A stretch of DNA of 64,000 nt from positions 6,510,001 through 6,574,000 of the forward strand of contig NZ_JAUSZL010000002.1 of the NCBI RefSeq assembly GCF_030817535.1, in the 5' to 3' direction. The notes under the pieces were generated by a model that worked only from the letters and a program-made list of their open reading frames with translations, was not told the DNA's origin and did not search any database. The stretch is from Streptomyces sp. V3I8 (GTDB lineage Bacteria; Actinomycetota; Actinomycetes; Streptomycetales; Streptomycetaceae). This document shows, one piece after another, positions 8,337 through 18,162 of this stretch (position 1 is the stretch's first letter; every line of letters starts with the position of its first letter). The position numbers and the translations under genes are program-made.

Positions 8337-9071
8337 GTGGACAAGCGGCTCGTCGTGGTCACGGGCGGGACCAGAGGCGTCGGCGCCGGGATCGCCCGGG
8401 CGTTCGCCGAAGCGGGGGACGAGGTCGTGGTCTGCGCGCGCCACCCTTCGCGGACACCGCTCGGCGGGTGCGCGTTCGTCCCCCTCGACCTGCGCGATCC
8501 ACCGGCCGTCCGCGCGTTCTTCGGACGGCTGCCCCGGCTCGACGTCCTGGTCAACAACGCGGGCGGCACCCCGTACCGGCTGCTCACCGGGACGGAGGCC
8601 GAACGGCACGCCCGTGTGATCGACCTCAATCTCGTCACGCCCCTGACCGCCTCCCTGGCGGCGTACGACCGGCTGCGGCGCGCCCGCGGTTCCATCGTGA
8701 TGATCGGCAGTGTCAGCGGGACCCGTCCCTCGCCCGGCACCGCCGCCTACGGGGCGGCCAAGGCCGGACTGGAGAACCTGGCGCGCTCGATGGCCGTGGA
8801 GTGGGCGCCGGACGTGCGGGTCAACACACTGGTGGCCGGAATGGTCCGCACCGAGCTGTCCCCCCTCCACTACGGGGACGAGGACGGCGTCGAGGCCGTC
8901 TCCCGCACCGTCCCGCTGGGGCGGCTCGCCGTGCCTGCGGACGTCGGCGGGGCGGCCGTCTTCCTCGCGTCGGACGCCGCCGCGTACATCACCGGCGCGA
9001 GCCTCCTCGTCCACGGCGGCGGCGAGCGGCCCGCCTTTCTGGACGCGGCCACCGCCGACAAGGAGCAGTGA
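8337..9071 (+). CDS. Short-chain dehydrogenase, Rv3549c-like
   Basis: Short-chain dehydrogenase of 244 residues with TGGTRGVGAGIARAF (cofactor binding), NNAG and the active-site YGAAK. The GTG start at 8337 is chosen for GGGAGG four bases upstream; longer in-frame starts would run into the operator. It is divergent from echA20 and is followed one base later by a second dehydrogenase. This copies the Rv3549c-Rv3548c arrangement opposite echA20-ipdABC. The exact step in HIP degradation is not known to me. Confidence 0.78.
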   Translation: MDKRLVVVTGGTRGVGAGIARAFAEAGDEVVVCARHPSRTPLGGCAFVPLDLRDPPAVRAFFGRLPRLDVLVNNAGGTPYRLLTGTEAERHARVIDLNLVTPLTASLAAYDRLRRARGSIVMIGSVSGTRPSPGTAAYGAAKAGLENLARSMAVEWAPDVRVNTLVAGMVRTELSPLHYGDEDGVEAVSRTVPLGRLAVPADVGGAAVFLASDAAAYITGASLLVHGGGERPAFLDAATADKEQ

Positions 9072-9072
9072 C

Positions 9073-10059
9073 ATGACCTCAGGCACGAGTGCGGACACCG
9101 GCTCCGGCTCCGGCTTCGGTTCCGGTTCCGACTCCGGTTCCGGCTCCGGCGCGGGCATCTGCGACGGGCGGGTGGTGGTCGTCACGGGGGCGGGGCGCGG
9201 CCTCGGACGGGCCCACGCGCTCGCCTTCGCGGCCGAGGGGGCGCGGGTCGTCGTCAACGACCTGGGGGTCGGGCTCGACGGATCGCCGGAGGATGCCGAC
9301 AGCGCGGCCCGGCAGGTCGTGGCGGAGATCCGGGCGGCGGGCGGCGAGGCCGTCGCGCACACCGGGGACGTCGCGACCACCGAGGGCGCCGCCTCCCTCG
9401 TCCACACGGCGCTCGACGCCTTCGGACGGCTCGACACCCTCGTGAACAACGCCGGTTTCCTGCGCGACCGCATGCTCGTGAACCTCGACGAGGACGACTG
9501 GGACGCCGTCGTGCGCGTCCACCTGAAGGGCCACTTCCTGCCGCTGAAGCACGCCACCGCACACTGGCGGGCCGAGGCCGGGGCGGGGCGCGTACCGCAG
9601 GCCCGGGTCGTCAACACCAGCTCCGGAGCGGGCCTTTCGGGGTCGGTCGGGCAGGGCAACTACAGCGCGGCCAAGGCCGGCGTCATCGGGCTCACCCTGG
9701 TGGCCGCCGCCGAGACGGGGCGTTACGGGGTGCAGGTCAACGCCATCGCGCCGGCCGCCCGGACCCGGATGACCGAGACCGCCTTCGCGCAGGCCATGGC
9801 GGCACCGGACGGCGGCTTCGACGCAATGGCCCCCGAGAACGTGTCCCCCCTCGTCGTCTGGCTCGGTTCCGCCGCGAGCGCGGGGGTCACCGGCCGGGTC
9901 TTCGAGGCCGAAGGCGGCCGGATCGCGGTCATGGACGGCTGGCGCCCGGGACCCACGGCCGACAAGGGTTCCCGGTGGACCCCCGCCGAGGCGGGCGACA
10001 CGGCCCTGCGGCTCCTCGCGGAGGCGCTGCCTCCGACCGCGGTCCACGGGGCGCGCTAG
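9073..10059 (+). CDS. Short-chain dehydrogenase, Rv3548c-like
   Basis: Short-chain dehydrogenase of 328 residues resembling the hydroxyacyl-CoA dehydrogenase part of multifunctional enzyme type 2. Motifs are TGAGRGLGRAHALAFA, NNAGFLRDRM and YSAAKAG. The longer C-terminus fits a family length near 300. The first 30 residues are almost only Gly, Ser, Thr and Asp, encoded by a GGCTCC-type microsatellite (about 9100-9155), so the true domain starts near residue 31. The ATG is one base after the previous stop, so coupling is likely. A likely role is oxidation of a 3-hydroxyacyl-CoA in the same pathway. Confidence 0.78.
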   Translation: MTSGTSADTGSGSGFGSGSDSGSGSGAGICDGRVVVVTGAGRGLGRAHALAFAAEGARVVVNDLGVGLDGSPEDADSAARQVVAEIRAAGGEAVAHTGDVATTEGAASLVHTALDAFGRLDTLVNNAGFLRDRMLVNLDEDDWDAVVRVHLKGHFLPLKHATAHWRAEAGAGRVPQARVVNTSSGAGLSGSVGQGNYSAAKAGVIGLTLVAAAETGRYGVQVNAIAPAARTRMTETAFAQAMAAPDGGFDAMAPENVSPLVVWLGSAASAGVTGRVFEAEGGRIAVMDGWRPGPTADKGSRWTPAEAGDTALRLLAEALPPTAVHGAR

Positions 10060-10064
10060 CGCCA

Positions 10065-10083
10065 CCGCACCCGCCGGGTGCGG
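10065..10083. terminator. Hairpin after the dehydrogenase operon
   Basis: Perfect 8-bp stem CCGCACCC/GGGTGCGG with a 3-base loop, five bases after the dehydrogenase stop and between convergent genes. There is no U tract, which is common for Streptomyces terminators. Confidence 0.6.
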
Positions 10084-10094
10084 GGCGGCGGGTG

Positions 10095-10134
10095 CGGGGG
10101 CGGGGACGGAGGCACGGGGGCGGGGACGGAGGCA
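10095..10134. repeat. Two exact 20-bp tandem copies
   Basis: The 20-bp unit starting CGGGGGCGGGGACGG occurs twice head to tail (10095-10114 and 10115-10134) in the gap between convergent genes. No coding role is visible. Confidence 0.8.
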
Positions 10135-10170
10135 CGGGCGGTTGCCGGTGCCCCTGTCCGGGAACCGGCC

Positions 10171-11076
10171 CTAGGTGTCGCACTCCAGCACCGTCCGGCA
10201 CAGGCCACATCGCGCCCGGACCCGTCCCCGGACCTGCACCCGGATGCGCTGATGACAGGTCGGACAGGGGAACGAGACCCGCAACGGCCCCCGCCCGTCC
10301 GGCGTGAACGCGTACGCGGTGCCGCCGGTGCCCGCCCGCGCGACGGCGTGCGTACGCTCCTGCGCGTGGCGGCGGTCCTTCGCGTACCGGCGGCGCCCCG
10401 CCCACCCGGCCGCCGTCAACGGCGGCTGCCGTTCGTCCTCGCGGGCCCGCGCCAGGCCCTTCGTGTACGCGGTGTACGCCTGCGCGCTCGTGAACCAGAC
10501 GGCCGGGTCCTCCCCGAACGCCAGGGACCGCTTGGCCAGCACGTACCCGAACTCCTCAGGCGTCAGATAGCCGAGCTTCTGCGAGGACGACGCGTCCTCC
10601 CGGTACGCGTCGAGCAGCAGCCAGCCCGCGCCCAGGTACGTCGTCGCCGTGTCGGTGAGGATCTCGTTGTCCCGGGTGCCGGGGAAGGACAGGCCGAGGC
10701 GGTGCAGGTAGACGTGCATGACCTCGTGGGCCAGCGCGGCCCCGATGTCACGGCGGTGGGTACGGAAGCGGTCGTTCAGCTCGATGAAGTACTCCGGGCC
10801 CGCGGCGAGCTCGACGTTCGCCGCGAACTCCATCTCCCGGAAACCCACGATCATGCGGGCGTCCGGCAGCCGGAAGTGCCGCACCAGCTCGCGGGCCACC
10901 CGCTGGGTCCCCAGATGCAGGTCGTCCGTGTCGCGGAACGCCACGTCGACGGGGGCCACACTGGAGGCGAACGCGTGGATGGTGTCGTACGAAAGCCGCT
11001 TGTACAGCGCGGTGACCGCCGCCCGCACCGTCTCCAGGTGCGGGTAGCCGTGCTCGACCGGACCGCCGTTCGTCAC
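10171..11076 (-). CDS. Putative zinc metallopeptidase with C-terminal zinc ribbon
   Basis: Protein of 301 residues with an HExxH zinc site (HEVMHVYLH) followed by NEILTDTATTYLG, where an acidic third ligand is plausible. Near the C-terminus two CxxC pairs (CPTC and CGLC) look like a zinc ribbon. No signal peptide or membrane segment is visible, so it should be cytoplasmic. The GTG start at 11076 follows a run of G; longer in-frame starts exist up to 11187. Substrate unknown. It faces the secreted protease gene. Confidence 0.65.
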   Translation of the reverse strand: MTNGGPVEHGYPHLETVRAAVTALYKRLSYDTIHAFASSVAPVDVAFRDTDDLHLGTQRVARELVRHFRLPDARMIVGFREMEFAANVELAAGPEYFIELNDRFRTHRRDIGAALAHEVMHVYLHRLGLSFPGTRDNEILTDTATTYLGAGWLLLDAYREDASSSQKLGYLTPEEFGYVLAKRSLAFGEDPAVWFTSAQAYTAYTKGLARAREDERQPPLTAAGWAGRRRYAKDRRHAQERTHAVARAGTGGTAYAFTPDGRGPLRVSFPCPTCHQRIRVQVRGRVRARCGLCRTVLECDT

Positions 11077-11118
11077 GCCCGCACCCCCAGAGAGGTCCAG
11101 AACCCCGTTCCACCTTAA

Positions 11119-12072
<954 letters not shown>

Positions 12073-12160
12073 CCGTCCGGCCCGGTGGTGGAGGGGGGCG
12101 GGTGTTCGCCGGTTTCGGCCGGGGGCGCCCGTCCTTCTTCGTCCGCGGGCGTGTCGTGGC

Positions 12161-12190
12161 CGGTCGCGCGGTTCCCCGCGCCCCGGAGGA
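12161..12190. repeat. Dispersed GC repeat, copy 2
   Basis: CGCGCGGTTCCCCGCGCCCC variant of the repeat seen at 4675, 16505, 38631, 38704, 44401 and 50066. It lies downstream of the trypsin gene. Confidence 0.65.
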
Positions 12191-12208
12191 CTGTCTCAGG
12201 GCGTCGGG

Positions 12209-12838
12209 GTGATCAGCCGCGGGGGCGCCGCCGACGCCGGCGCGGCCCGCGTCGGCTCCGGACGCATCGTCCACGACGCCCGCCACGGCAACCCCCTCCT
12301 GGAGGCCGGGACCGGCGCCGCCGGCCACGAACTCCTCGTCGCCCTGCGCCGGGCCCGCGCCGCCACCGCCCCCGACGGCGCACGGGTCCTCCAGGTACTC
12401 CAGCTCCTCCAGACCCTCACCCTCGCCCGCGGCGCCTGCGAACCCCTGAGCGTCGCCGACCACGCCGCCCGGCACGGCATGGCCCCCGCCGCCCTGCACA
12501 CCGCCGCCCTGCCCCCCGCCGCTCTGCGCACCGCCGTCCGCCGCGGTGCCGGCCGCAGCCCCAAGGACTGCCCCCCGGGTGTCCGCCTCGGCCGCGCCAA
12601 GGAGCTCCCCGCCGTCACCGGACTCCCCGTCGCCGCCGTCGCCCGGCACGTCGCCCACGACGACCCGCCCGCTCCTCTTGCCTGTTCACCCGCCGTGCCG
12701 GCACCGCGCCCGTGCGCTTCCGCGGGCAGCGGGACCGCACCGTCCCCGCGGCCGGAGCGATCTGGTCCCCGACCCCGGCCACCCACCGACGACCGAACGG
12801 CTGCACAGCGCCCGAGGCACGCCGTAGGGTTGGCGCCC
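12209..12838 (+). other. Open frame of unknown status before chorismate mutase
   Basis: From a GTG at 12209 the frame stays open for about 210 codons and runs without a stop into the chorismate mutase gene. Up to about 12670 third positions are almost all G or C in this frame, as in real Streptomyces genes, and the product is Ala/Leu/Arg-rich (for example GHELLVALRRARAAT). After that the bias fades. I do not recognise the protein. It may be a decayed gene, a lineage-specific gene with a frameshift, or chance. The opposite strand is also open here and looks less coding. Confidence 0.3.
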
Positions 12839-13177
12839 ATGACCACCAGCAACACCGACAACACGGGCGCGGTCGCCTCGGACGTCCGCGCCGAACTCGC
12901 CCGGCTGCGCGAGAGCATCGACAACATCGACGCCGCCGTCGTCCACATGGTCGCCGAGCGCTTCAAGTGCACCCAGCAGGTCGGACACCTCAAGGCCGCC
13001 CACCAACTGCCGCCCGCCGACCCCTCCCGCGAGGCCCAGCAGATCGCCAGACTCCGCCGACTGGCCGAAAACGCCAACCTCGACCCGGCCTTCGCGGAGA
13101 AGCTGCTGAACTTCATCATCGCCGAGGTCATCCGCCATCACGAGCGCATCGCGGAGGACGCCGGCCCCCGGCAATGA
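12839..13177 (+). CDS. Chorismate mutase, AroQ type
   Basis: All-helical chorismate mutase of 112 residues that converts chorismate to prephenate for Phe and Tyr synthesis. Visible are LARLRESIDNIDAAVVHMVAERF, which holds the first active-site Arg, and KLLNFIIAEVIRHHE. The ATG at 12839 is preferred over an in-frame upstream extension. A TAGGGT hexamer at 12825-12830, eight bases before the ATG, suggests a leaderless transcript from its own promoter. No secretion signal is present, so this is the cytoplasmic form. Confidence 0.88.
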   Translation: MTTSNTDNTGAVASDVRAELARLRESIDNIDAAVVHMVAERFKCTQQVGHLKAAHQLPPADPSREAQQIARLRRLAENANLDPAFAEKLLNFIIAEVIRHHERIAEDAGPRQ

Positions 13178-13328
13178 CCCCTCCCGCACACCGGAACGCC
13201 CCAATTGCCGGGCCCTGAAACGACCCGTCCCCCCGGCGCGCGGACCGGATTGAGGCATCCTGCGCCAAGTGCTCCCCGCCGTCCTGATCGGACATAAGCT
13301 GTTCTTCCAAGCGAGGGGACTTCGCTCC

Positions 13329-13784
13329 ATGCCGCCGGACGCCAAGATCCTCATAGTCGACGACCACAAGGACACGCTGTACGCGCTGGAAAGCGCCCTG
13401 GCCCCCCTCGGCTACCAGCTGACGCGGGCGACCACCGGCGACGACGCGCTGAAGGAAGTCCTGCGCGGCCGGGTCGGCCTGCTCGTCCTGGACGTACACA
13501 TGCCCGGAGTCGGCGGTCTCGACGTCGTCCGCTACATGCGCGGCGTGGAACAGACCCAGCTCATCCCGGTCATCCTCGTCACCGGCTTCGGCACGGACAC
13601 CGAACTGGCCTCCACGGCCTTCCGGCTCGGCGTCGCCGACCTCGTCACCAAACCCATAGACCCCTGGATCCTGCGCACCAAGGTCCGCTACCTGTACGAC
13701 TCCCACCAGCGCCACCAGTCCCTGGAGAGGGAGATCCGCGCGTTACGGGCCCTCGTGAAGGGCTACGAACCCAGCGACCGCTGA
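13329..13784 (+). CDS. Single-domain response regulator with a TTA codon
   Basis: Receiver-only protein of 151 residues. Acidic Asp11/Asp12 (VDDHKD), phospho-acceptor Asp55 (LDVHMPG), Thr85 and Lys108 (TKPID) are all present, but no DNA-binding output domain follows; the tail is about 30 charged residues. The ATG at 13329 follows GAGGGGA; an upstream in-frame start at 13269 is less likely. Leu139 is encoded by TTA (13743-13745), rare in Streptomyces and dependent on the bldA tRNA, so translation may be developmentally timed. No histidine kinase is adjacent. Confidence 0.82.
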   Translation: MPPDAKILIVDDHKDTLYALESALAPLGYQLTRATTGDDALKEVLRGRVGLLVLDVHMPGVGGLDVVRYMRGVEQTQLIPVILVTGFGTDTELASTAFRLGVADLVTKPIDPWILRTKVRYLYDSHQRHQSLEREIRALRALVKGYEPSDR

Positions 13785-13916
13785 GCCCCACATCCCCCCG
13801 GTCGCCCCAGTGGTCGTTCCCGTCGTCCCGCCGGGGGCGTACGGGGCCGGGGGCGCGCGGCCGGCGGACCGGGCCGCCCCTGTGCCGGGCTCCGCCCATC
13901 AGGCAGCATGGCACCC

Positions 13917-16424
13917 ATGTCCGTACTGACGCGCGACGAAGCGCAGACCCGTGCCACACTCCTCGACGTCCACCGCTACCGGATCGAACTCGACCTGACG
14001 CGCGGCGACGACACCTTCGACTCCCTCACCACCATCGCCTTCACGGTACGCGGGGACCTCGCCGGCGGGGACACCTTCGTCGAGCTCAAGCCCGCCGAGC
14101 TGCGCTCCGCCACCCTCGACGGACACCCCCTCGACCCGGCGACGCTCCACGAGAACCGGCTGCCCCTCACCGGTCTCGCCGCGGGCCCCCACGAACTGCG
14201 CGTCGACGCCGCCATGCGCTACTCCCGCACCGGCGAGGGCATGCACCGCTTCACCGATCCCACCGACGGCGAGACCTACCTCTACACGCAGCTGTTCATG
14301 GACGACGTGCAGCGCGTCTTCGCCGCCTTCGACCAGCCCGACCTCAAGTCCGTCTTCGAACTCTCCGTGACGGCACCCGACAACTGGACCGTCCTCACCA
14401 ACACCGTCACCGCCCACGACGGCGACGGAACGTGGCAGGCCGCACCCACCCCGCCGATCTCCACCTACCTCGTCGCCGTCGCCGCCGGACCCTGGCACTC
14501 CGTGCGCACCGAACACCGCGGCCTGCCCTTCGGCATCCACTGCCGCCGCTCCCTGGCCCCTCATCTGGACGCCGACGCCGACGAGATCCTCGACATCACC
14601 CGCGCCTGCTTCGACCGCTACCACGAGAAGTTCGAGGAGCCCTACCCCTTCGACTCCTACGACCAGGCGTTCGTACCCGAATTCAACGCCGGCGCCATGG
14701 AGAACCCCGGCCTCGTCACCTTCCGCGACGAGTTCGTCTACCGCTCCGCCGTCACCGACACCGAACGCCAGACCCGCGCCATGGTCATCGCCCACGAGAT
14801 GGCCCACATGTGGTTCGGCGACCTCGTCACCCTGCGCTGGTGGGACGACATCTGGCTGAACGAGTCCTTCGCCGAGTACATGGGCTACCAGACCCTCACC
14901 GAGGCCACCCGCTTCACCGACACCTGGACCGACTTCGGCATCGTCCGCAAGGCCTGGGGCTACGACGCCGACCAGCGACCCTCCACCCACCCCGTCGCCC
15001 CCGACCCCGAGGCCGTCCCCGACACCGCCTCCGCCCTCCTCAACTTCGACGGCATCTCCTACGCCAAGGGCGCCTCGGCCCTGCGCCAACTCGTCGCCTG
15101 GCTCGGCGAGAAGGACTTCCTCATCGGCATCAACACCCACTTCGCCCGCCACAAATTCGGCAACGCCACCCTCGCCGACTTCATCGAGTCCCTCGCCGCC
15201 GGCACCGAACGCGACGTCCACGCCTGGGCCGACGCCTGGCTGCGCACCACCGGCGTCGACACCCTCACCGCGACCGTCACCGCCGAACCGGGCCAATGGG
15301 CCCTCACCGTCGACCGGGAGGGCAGCCGCCCCCACCGCGTCACCATCGGCGTCTACGACCGCGACCTGAACGACGGCCGCGCGCTCGTCCTGCGCGAACG
15401 GTACGAGACGGACCTCCCGCAGAACCCGTCCACGTCCGCCCGGCCCCGCCCCGGCACCCGGCCCGCCCTCGTCGTCCCCAACGACCTCGACCTCACCTAC
15501 GCCAAGATCCGCCTCGACGACGTGTCCGGGGAAACCGCCCTGCGCGGCATCTCCGGCATCCCCGACGCCCTCACCCGTGCCGTCCTGTGGAACACCCTGC
15601 GCGACATGGTCCGCGACGGCGACCTCGCCCCCGCCACCTACCTGGAGACCGCCCGGGCCCACCTCCCCGAGGAGACCGACCTCGCCGTCGTCCAGGGCGT
15701 CCTCACCTTCGCCGCCACCCAGGTCGCCGACCGGTACCTGCCCGCGCACGAGCGGCCCACCGCCCTCGCCACCCTCACCTCCCTGTGCCGCGACCTGATC
15801 CGCCGCACCGAGGACGGCGACAACCCCGGGCTGCGCCTCGTCGCCGTACGCCACCTCATCGACGTCGCCGCCCGGCCCGACATCATCAGCGCCTGGATCT
15901 CCGAGGGCACCGTCCCCGGCGGACCCGAACTCGACCCCGAACTGCGCTGGCGTATCCTCGGCCGGCTCGCCGTCCTCGGCGCCGTCGACGACGCCGTCAT
16001 CGAGGCCGAACTCGTCCAGGACCCCAGCGCCACCGGCCAGGAGGGCGCCGCCCGCTGCCGCGCCGCGCTGCCCGACCCGGCCGCCAAGCAGGCCGCCTGG
16101 GAGGCGATGTTCACCGGCGACGACCTGTCCAACTACCTCTTCACGGCCACCGCCCGCGGCTTCTGGCAGCCCGAACAGGCCGATCTGGTACGCGACTACG
16201 TGCCGCGCTACTTCGAGGACGCCGTCGCCCTCGCCGCCCGCCGGGGCCCCGCCATCGCCGAGGCCGCCGGCCGCTGGGCGTTCCCCTCGTACGCCATCAC
16301 CCAGGAGACCCTGTCCCTGGGCGAACGCTGCCTCGCCGACCGCGACCCGACCCCCGCCCTCCGCCGCAAACTGACCGACCAACTCGACGACCTGGCCCGC
16401 GCCCTGCGGGTCCGCACGCGCTAG
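13917..16424 (+). CDS. pepN: Aminopeptidase N (M1 zinc metallopeptidase)
   Basis: M1-family aminopeptidase of 835 residues that removes N-terminal residues from peptides in the cytoplasm. GAMEN (259-263) binds the free amino end. His293, Glu294 and His297 of HEMAHMW and Glu316 of NESFAEYMG form the zinc site. The C-terminal ERAP1-like helical domain is complete. The ATG at 13917 is used because homologues start MSVLTRDEA; an ATG three codons earlier is possible. The opposite strand is open for 827 codons as a mirror of strong codon bias. Confidence 0.95.
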   Translation: MSVLTRDEAQTRATLLDVHRYRIELDLTRGDDTFDSLTTIAFTVRGDLAGGDTFVELKPAELRSATLDGHPLDPATLHENRLPLTGLAAGPHELRVDAAMRYSRTGEGMHRFTDPTDGETYLYTQLFMDDVQRVFAAFDQPDLKSVFELSVTAPDNWTVLTNTVTAHDGDGTWQAAPTPPISTYLVAVAAGPWHSVRTEHRGLPFGIHCRRSLAPHLDADADEILDITRACFDRYHEKFEEPYPFDSYDQAFVPEFNAGAMENPGLVTFRDEFVYRSAVTDTERQTRAMVIAHEMAHMWFGDLVTLRWWDDIWLNESFAEYMGYQTLTEATRFTDTWTDFGIVRKAWGYDADQRPSTHPVAPDPEAVPDTASALLNFDGISYAKGASALRQLVAWLGEKDFLIGINTHFARHKFGNATLADFIESLAAGTERDVHAWADAWLRTTGVDTLTATVTAEPGQWALTVDREGSRPHRVTIGVYDRDLNDGRALVLRERYETDLPQNPSTSARPRPGTRPALVVPNDLDLTYAKIRLDDVSGETALRGISGIPDALTRAVLWNTLRDMVRDGDLAPATYLETARAHLPEETDLAVVQGVLTFAATQVADRYLPAHERPTALATLTSLCRDLIRRTEDGDNPGLRLVAVRHLIDVAARPDIISAWISEGTVPGGPELDPELRWRILGRLAVLGAVDDAVIEAELVQDPSATGQEGAARCRAALPDPAAKQAAWEAMFTGDDLSNYLFTATARGFWQPEQADLVRDYVPRYFEDAVALAARRGPAIAEAAGRWAFPSYAITQETLSLGERCLADRDPTPALRRKLTDQLDDLARALRVRTR

Positions 16425-16439
16425 TCGGACAACGCCCCG

Positions 16440-16471
16440 AGCCCCGCCCCCACCACGGGGAGCGGGGCTTT
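16440..16471 (+). terminator. Terminator after pepN
   Basis: Stem AGCCCCGC/GCGGGGCT (16440-16447 and 16462-16469) with an inner CCCC/GGGG extension, ending in a short TTT. It lies 15 bp after the pepN stop. The rest of the 307-bp gap to the next gene holds a dispersed repeat and no other gene I can see. Confidence 0.75.
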
Positions 16472-16504
16472 GGCGTGCGCGGGCACGGGCGCATCCCTGC
16501 CTTC

Positions 16505-16527
16505 AGGGGCGCGGGGAACCGCGCGAT
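16505..16527. repeat. Dispersed GC repeat, copy 3 (reverse orientation)
   Basis: AGGGGCGCGGGGAACCGCGC, the reverse complement form of the repeat at 4675, between the pepN terminator and the decarboxylase gene. Confidence 0.65.
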
Positions 16528-16731
16528 CGACCCCCACCGGCCCGCACCCGGCGTCCGACCCGCAACGCCTTTGCCAAACACCACGTACCTCTTTCGGGTG
16601 CAGATCGGTGAACCCCCCGGCGCGGCGCGCGAAACGCGACAACCTGAAACCACGCCTACGCCCAGGCGTCATGCCCACGCCCCATGCCCGTGCCCCACAC
16701 CCCGCAGCGCAGCGCCCCGCCGGAGAACAGA

Positions 16732-18162
16732 ATGAGCCCGCTCGCCTCAGGCCCCCACGGCCAGGACACCCTGCGACCGCTGCTCGACACCGTGCTCGAC
16801 GCGCTCGGCGCAGGCGCGGCCGCCCGGGGCGGCCCCCTCCCCGCCGGCGGCCCCGCGGAAGTCGCCGCCCGCCTCCGCGAAGCCCTCGGCGACCCCCTCC
16901 CGGACGACGGCGACGAACACGCCCTGCACACCCTCGTGCACGCCCTCGCCGCGGGCGCCGCGGACCCCGCCCACCCCCTGTGCACGGCCCACCTCCACTG
17001 CCCGCCCCTGGCCGTCGCCGCCGCGGCGGACCTCGCCGCCTCCGTCCTCAACCCGTCCCTCGACTCCTGGGACCAGGCCCCCGCCGCATCCGAACTGGAA
17101 GCCCTCGTCACCCGGGCCCTCGCCCACGAGGTCTATCCCCCCGACGGCGACACCACCCCGGCCCTCCGGGCCCCGGCCGCCCAGGCCCCGGTCACCCCCG
17201 ACGCCCTCGTCACCACCGGCGGCACCGAGTCCAACCAGCTCGCCCTCCTCCTCGCCCGCGAGAAGCACGGCCACGTCCAACTCGTCCAGGCCGAGGGCGC
17301 CCATCACTCCCTGCACCGCGCCACCTGGCTCCTGGGCCTCCCCGAACCGGTCACCGTGCCCGCCCCCGCCGGCACCATGGACATCGCCGCCCTGGACCAG
17401 GCCCTCACCGCCCTCACCGGCCCACCCGGCAGCCTCCTCGTCGCAGCCACCGCCGGCACCACCGACGCGGGCCTCATCGACCCGCTCCCCGAGATCGCCG
17501 ACCTCTGCGAACTCCACGGCGCGCGCCTGCACATCGACGCCGCCTACGGCGGAGGCCTCCTCCTCAGCGACCGCCACCGCCCCCGCCTCGACGGCCTCGC
17601 CCGCGCCCACACCGTCACCCTCGACCTGCACAAACTCGGCTGGCAGCCGGTAGCCGCAGGCATCCTCGCCGTCCGCGACCGCGACGATCTCACCGCACTC
17701 GGCCACCACGCCGACTACCTCAACGCCGACGACGACACCGAAGCCGGCCTGCCCGACCTCCTCGGCCGCTCCCTGCGCACCAGCCGCCGCCCCGACATCC
17801 TCAAGATCGCCGTCACCCTCAAGGCCCTCGGCCGCCGAGGACTCGGCGCACTCGTCGACCAGGTCTGCGCCCGCGCGGCCGAACTCGCCGAACTCATCGA
17901 CCACCACCCGCACCTCGACCTCTACGACCACCCCACCATCAGCACCGTCCTGTTCCGGCCCACCGGCGCCACCGACGACACGGTCGCCGCCGTCCGCCGC
18001 ACCCTCCTCACCGAAGGCCGCGCCGTCCTCGGCCGCGCCCGCCCCGACGGCCGCCTCTGGCTCAAAGCCACCCTGCTCGACCCGCACACCGGACCCGGCG
18101 ACCTCGCCGCACTCCTGCACCTCGTGGAACTCGCAACCGTGGAAGGACACACCGCACGATGA
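16732..18162 (+). CDS. PLP-dependent group II decarboxylase (siderophore type)
   Basis: Pyridoxal-phosphate decarboxylase of 476 residues in the DesA/2,4-diaminobutyrate decarboxylase group. The PLP lysine is Lys301 in LDLHKLGWQPV; TTGGTESNQLAL and HIDAAYGGG bind the cofactor phosphate and ring. DesA makes cadaverine from lysine for desferrioxamine; the true substrate here is unknown. The ATG at 16732 follows GGAGAAC. Its stop overlaps the start of an amine N-hydroxylase gene, so the two act together. No iron-box palindrome is seen upstream. Confidence 0.85.
   Translation: MSPLASGPHGQDTLRPLLDTVLDALGAGAAARGGPLPAGGPAEVAARLREALGDPLPDDGDEHALHTLVHALAAGAADPAHPLCTAHLHCPPLAVAAAADLAASVLNPSLDSWDQAPAASELEALVTRALAHEVYPPDGDTTPALRAPAAQAPVTPDALVTTGGTESNQLALLLAREKHGHVQLVQAEGAHHSLHRATWLLGLPEPVTVPAPAGTMDIAALDQALTALTGPPGSLLVAATAGTTDAGLIDPLPEIADLCELHGARLHIDAAYGGGLLLSDRHRPRLDGLARAHTVTLDLHKLGWQPVAAGILAVRDRDDLTALGHHADYLNADDDTEAGLPDLLGRSLRTSRRPDILKIAVTLKALGRRGLGALVDQVCARAAELAELIDHHPHLDLYDHPTISTVLFRPTGATDDTVAAVRRTLLTEGRAVLGRARPDGRLWLKATLLDPHTGPGDLAALLHLVELATVEGHTAR

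Noticed and set aside
12209..13177. A fused protein ending in chorismate mutase
   Set aside because: Chorismate mutase has a standard length from 12839 and its own leaderless-type promoter; the upstream part is listed separately as doubtful.
13899..16382. A minus-strand open frame of 827 codons
   Set aside because: It is the mirror of pepN; strong third-position GC removes stops on the opposite strand. The product is low-complexity Gly/Val/Glu with no domain.
16560..16731. Iron box (IdeR/DmdR type) before the siderophore-like pair
   Set aside because: No TTAGGTTAG-like palindrome could be found in this stretch.
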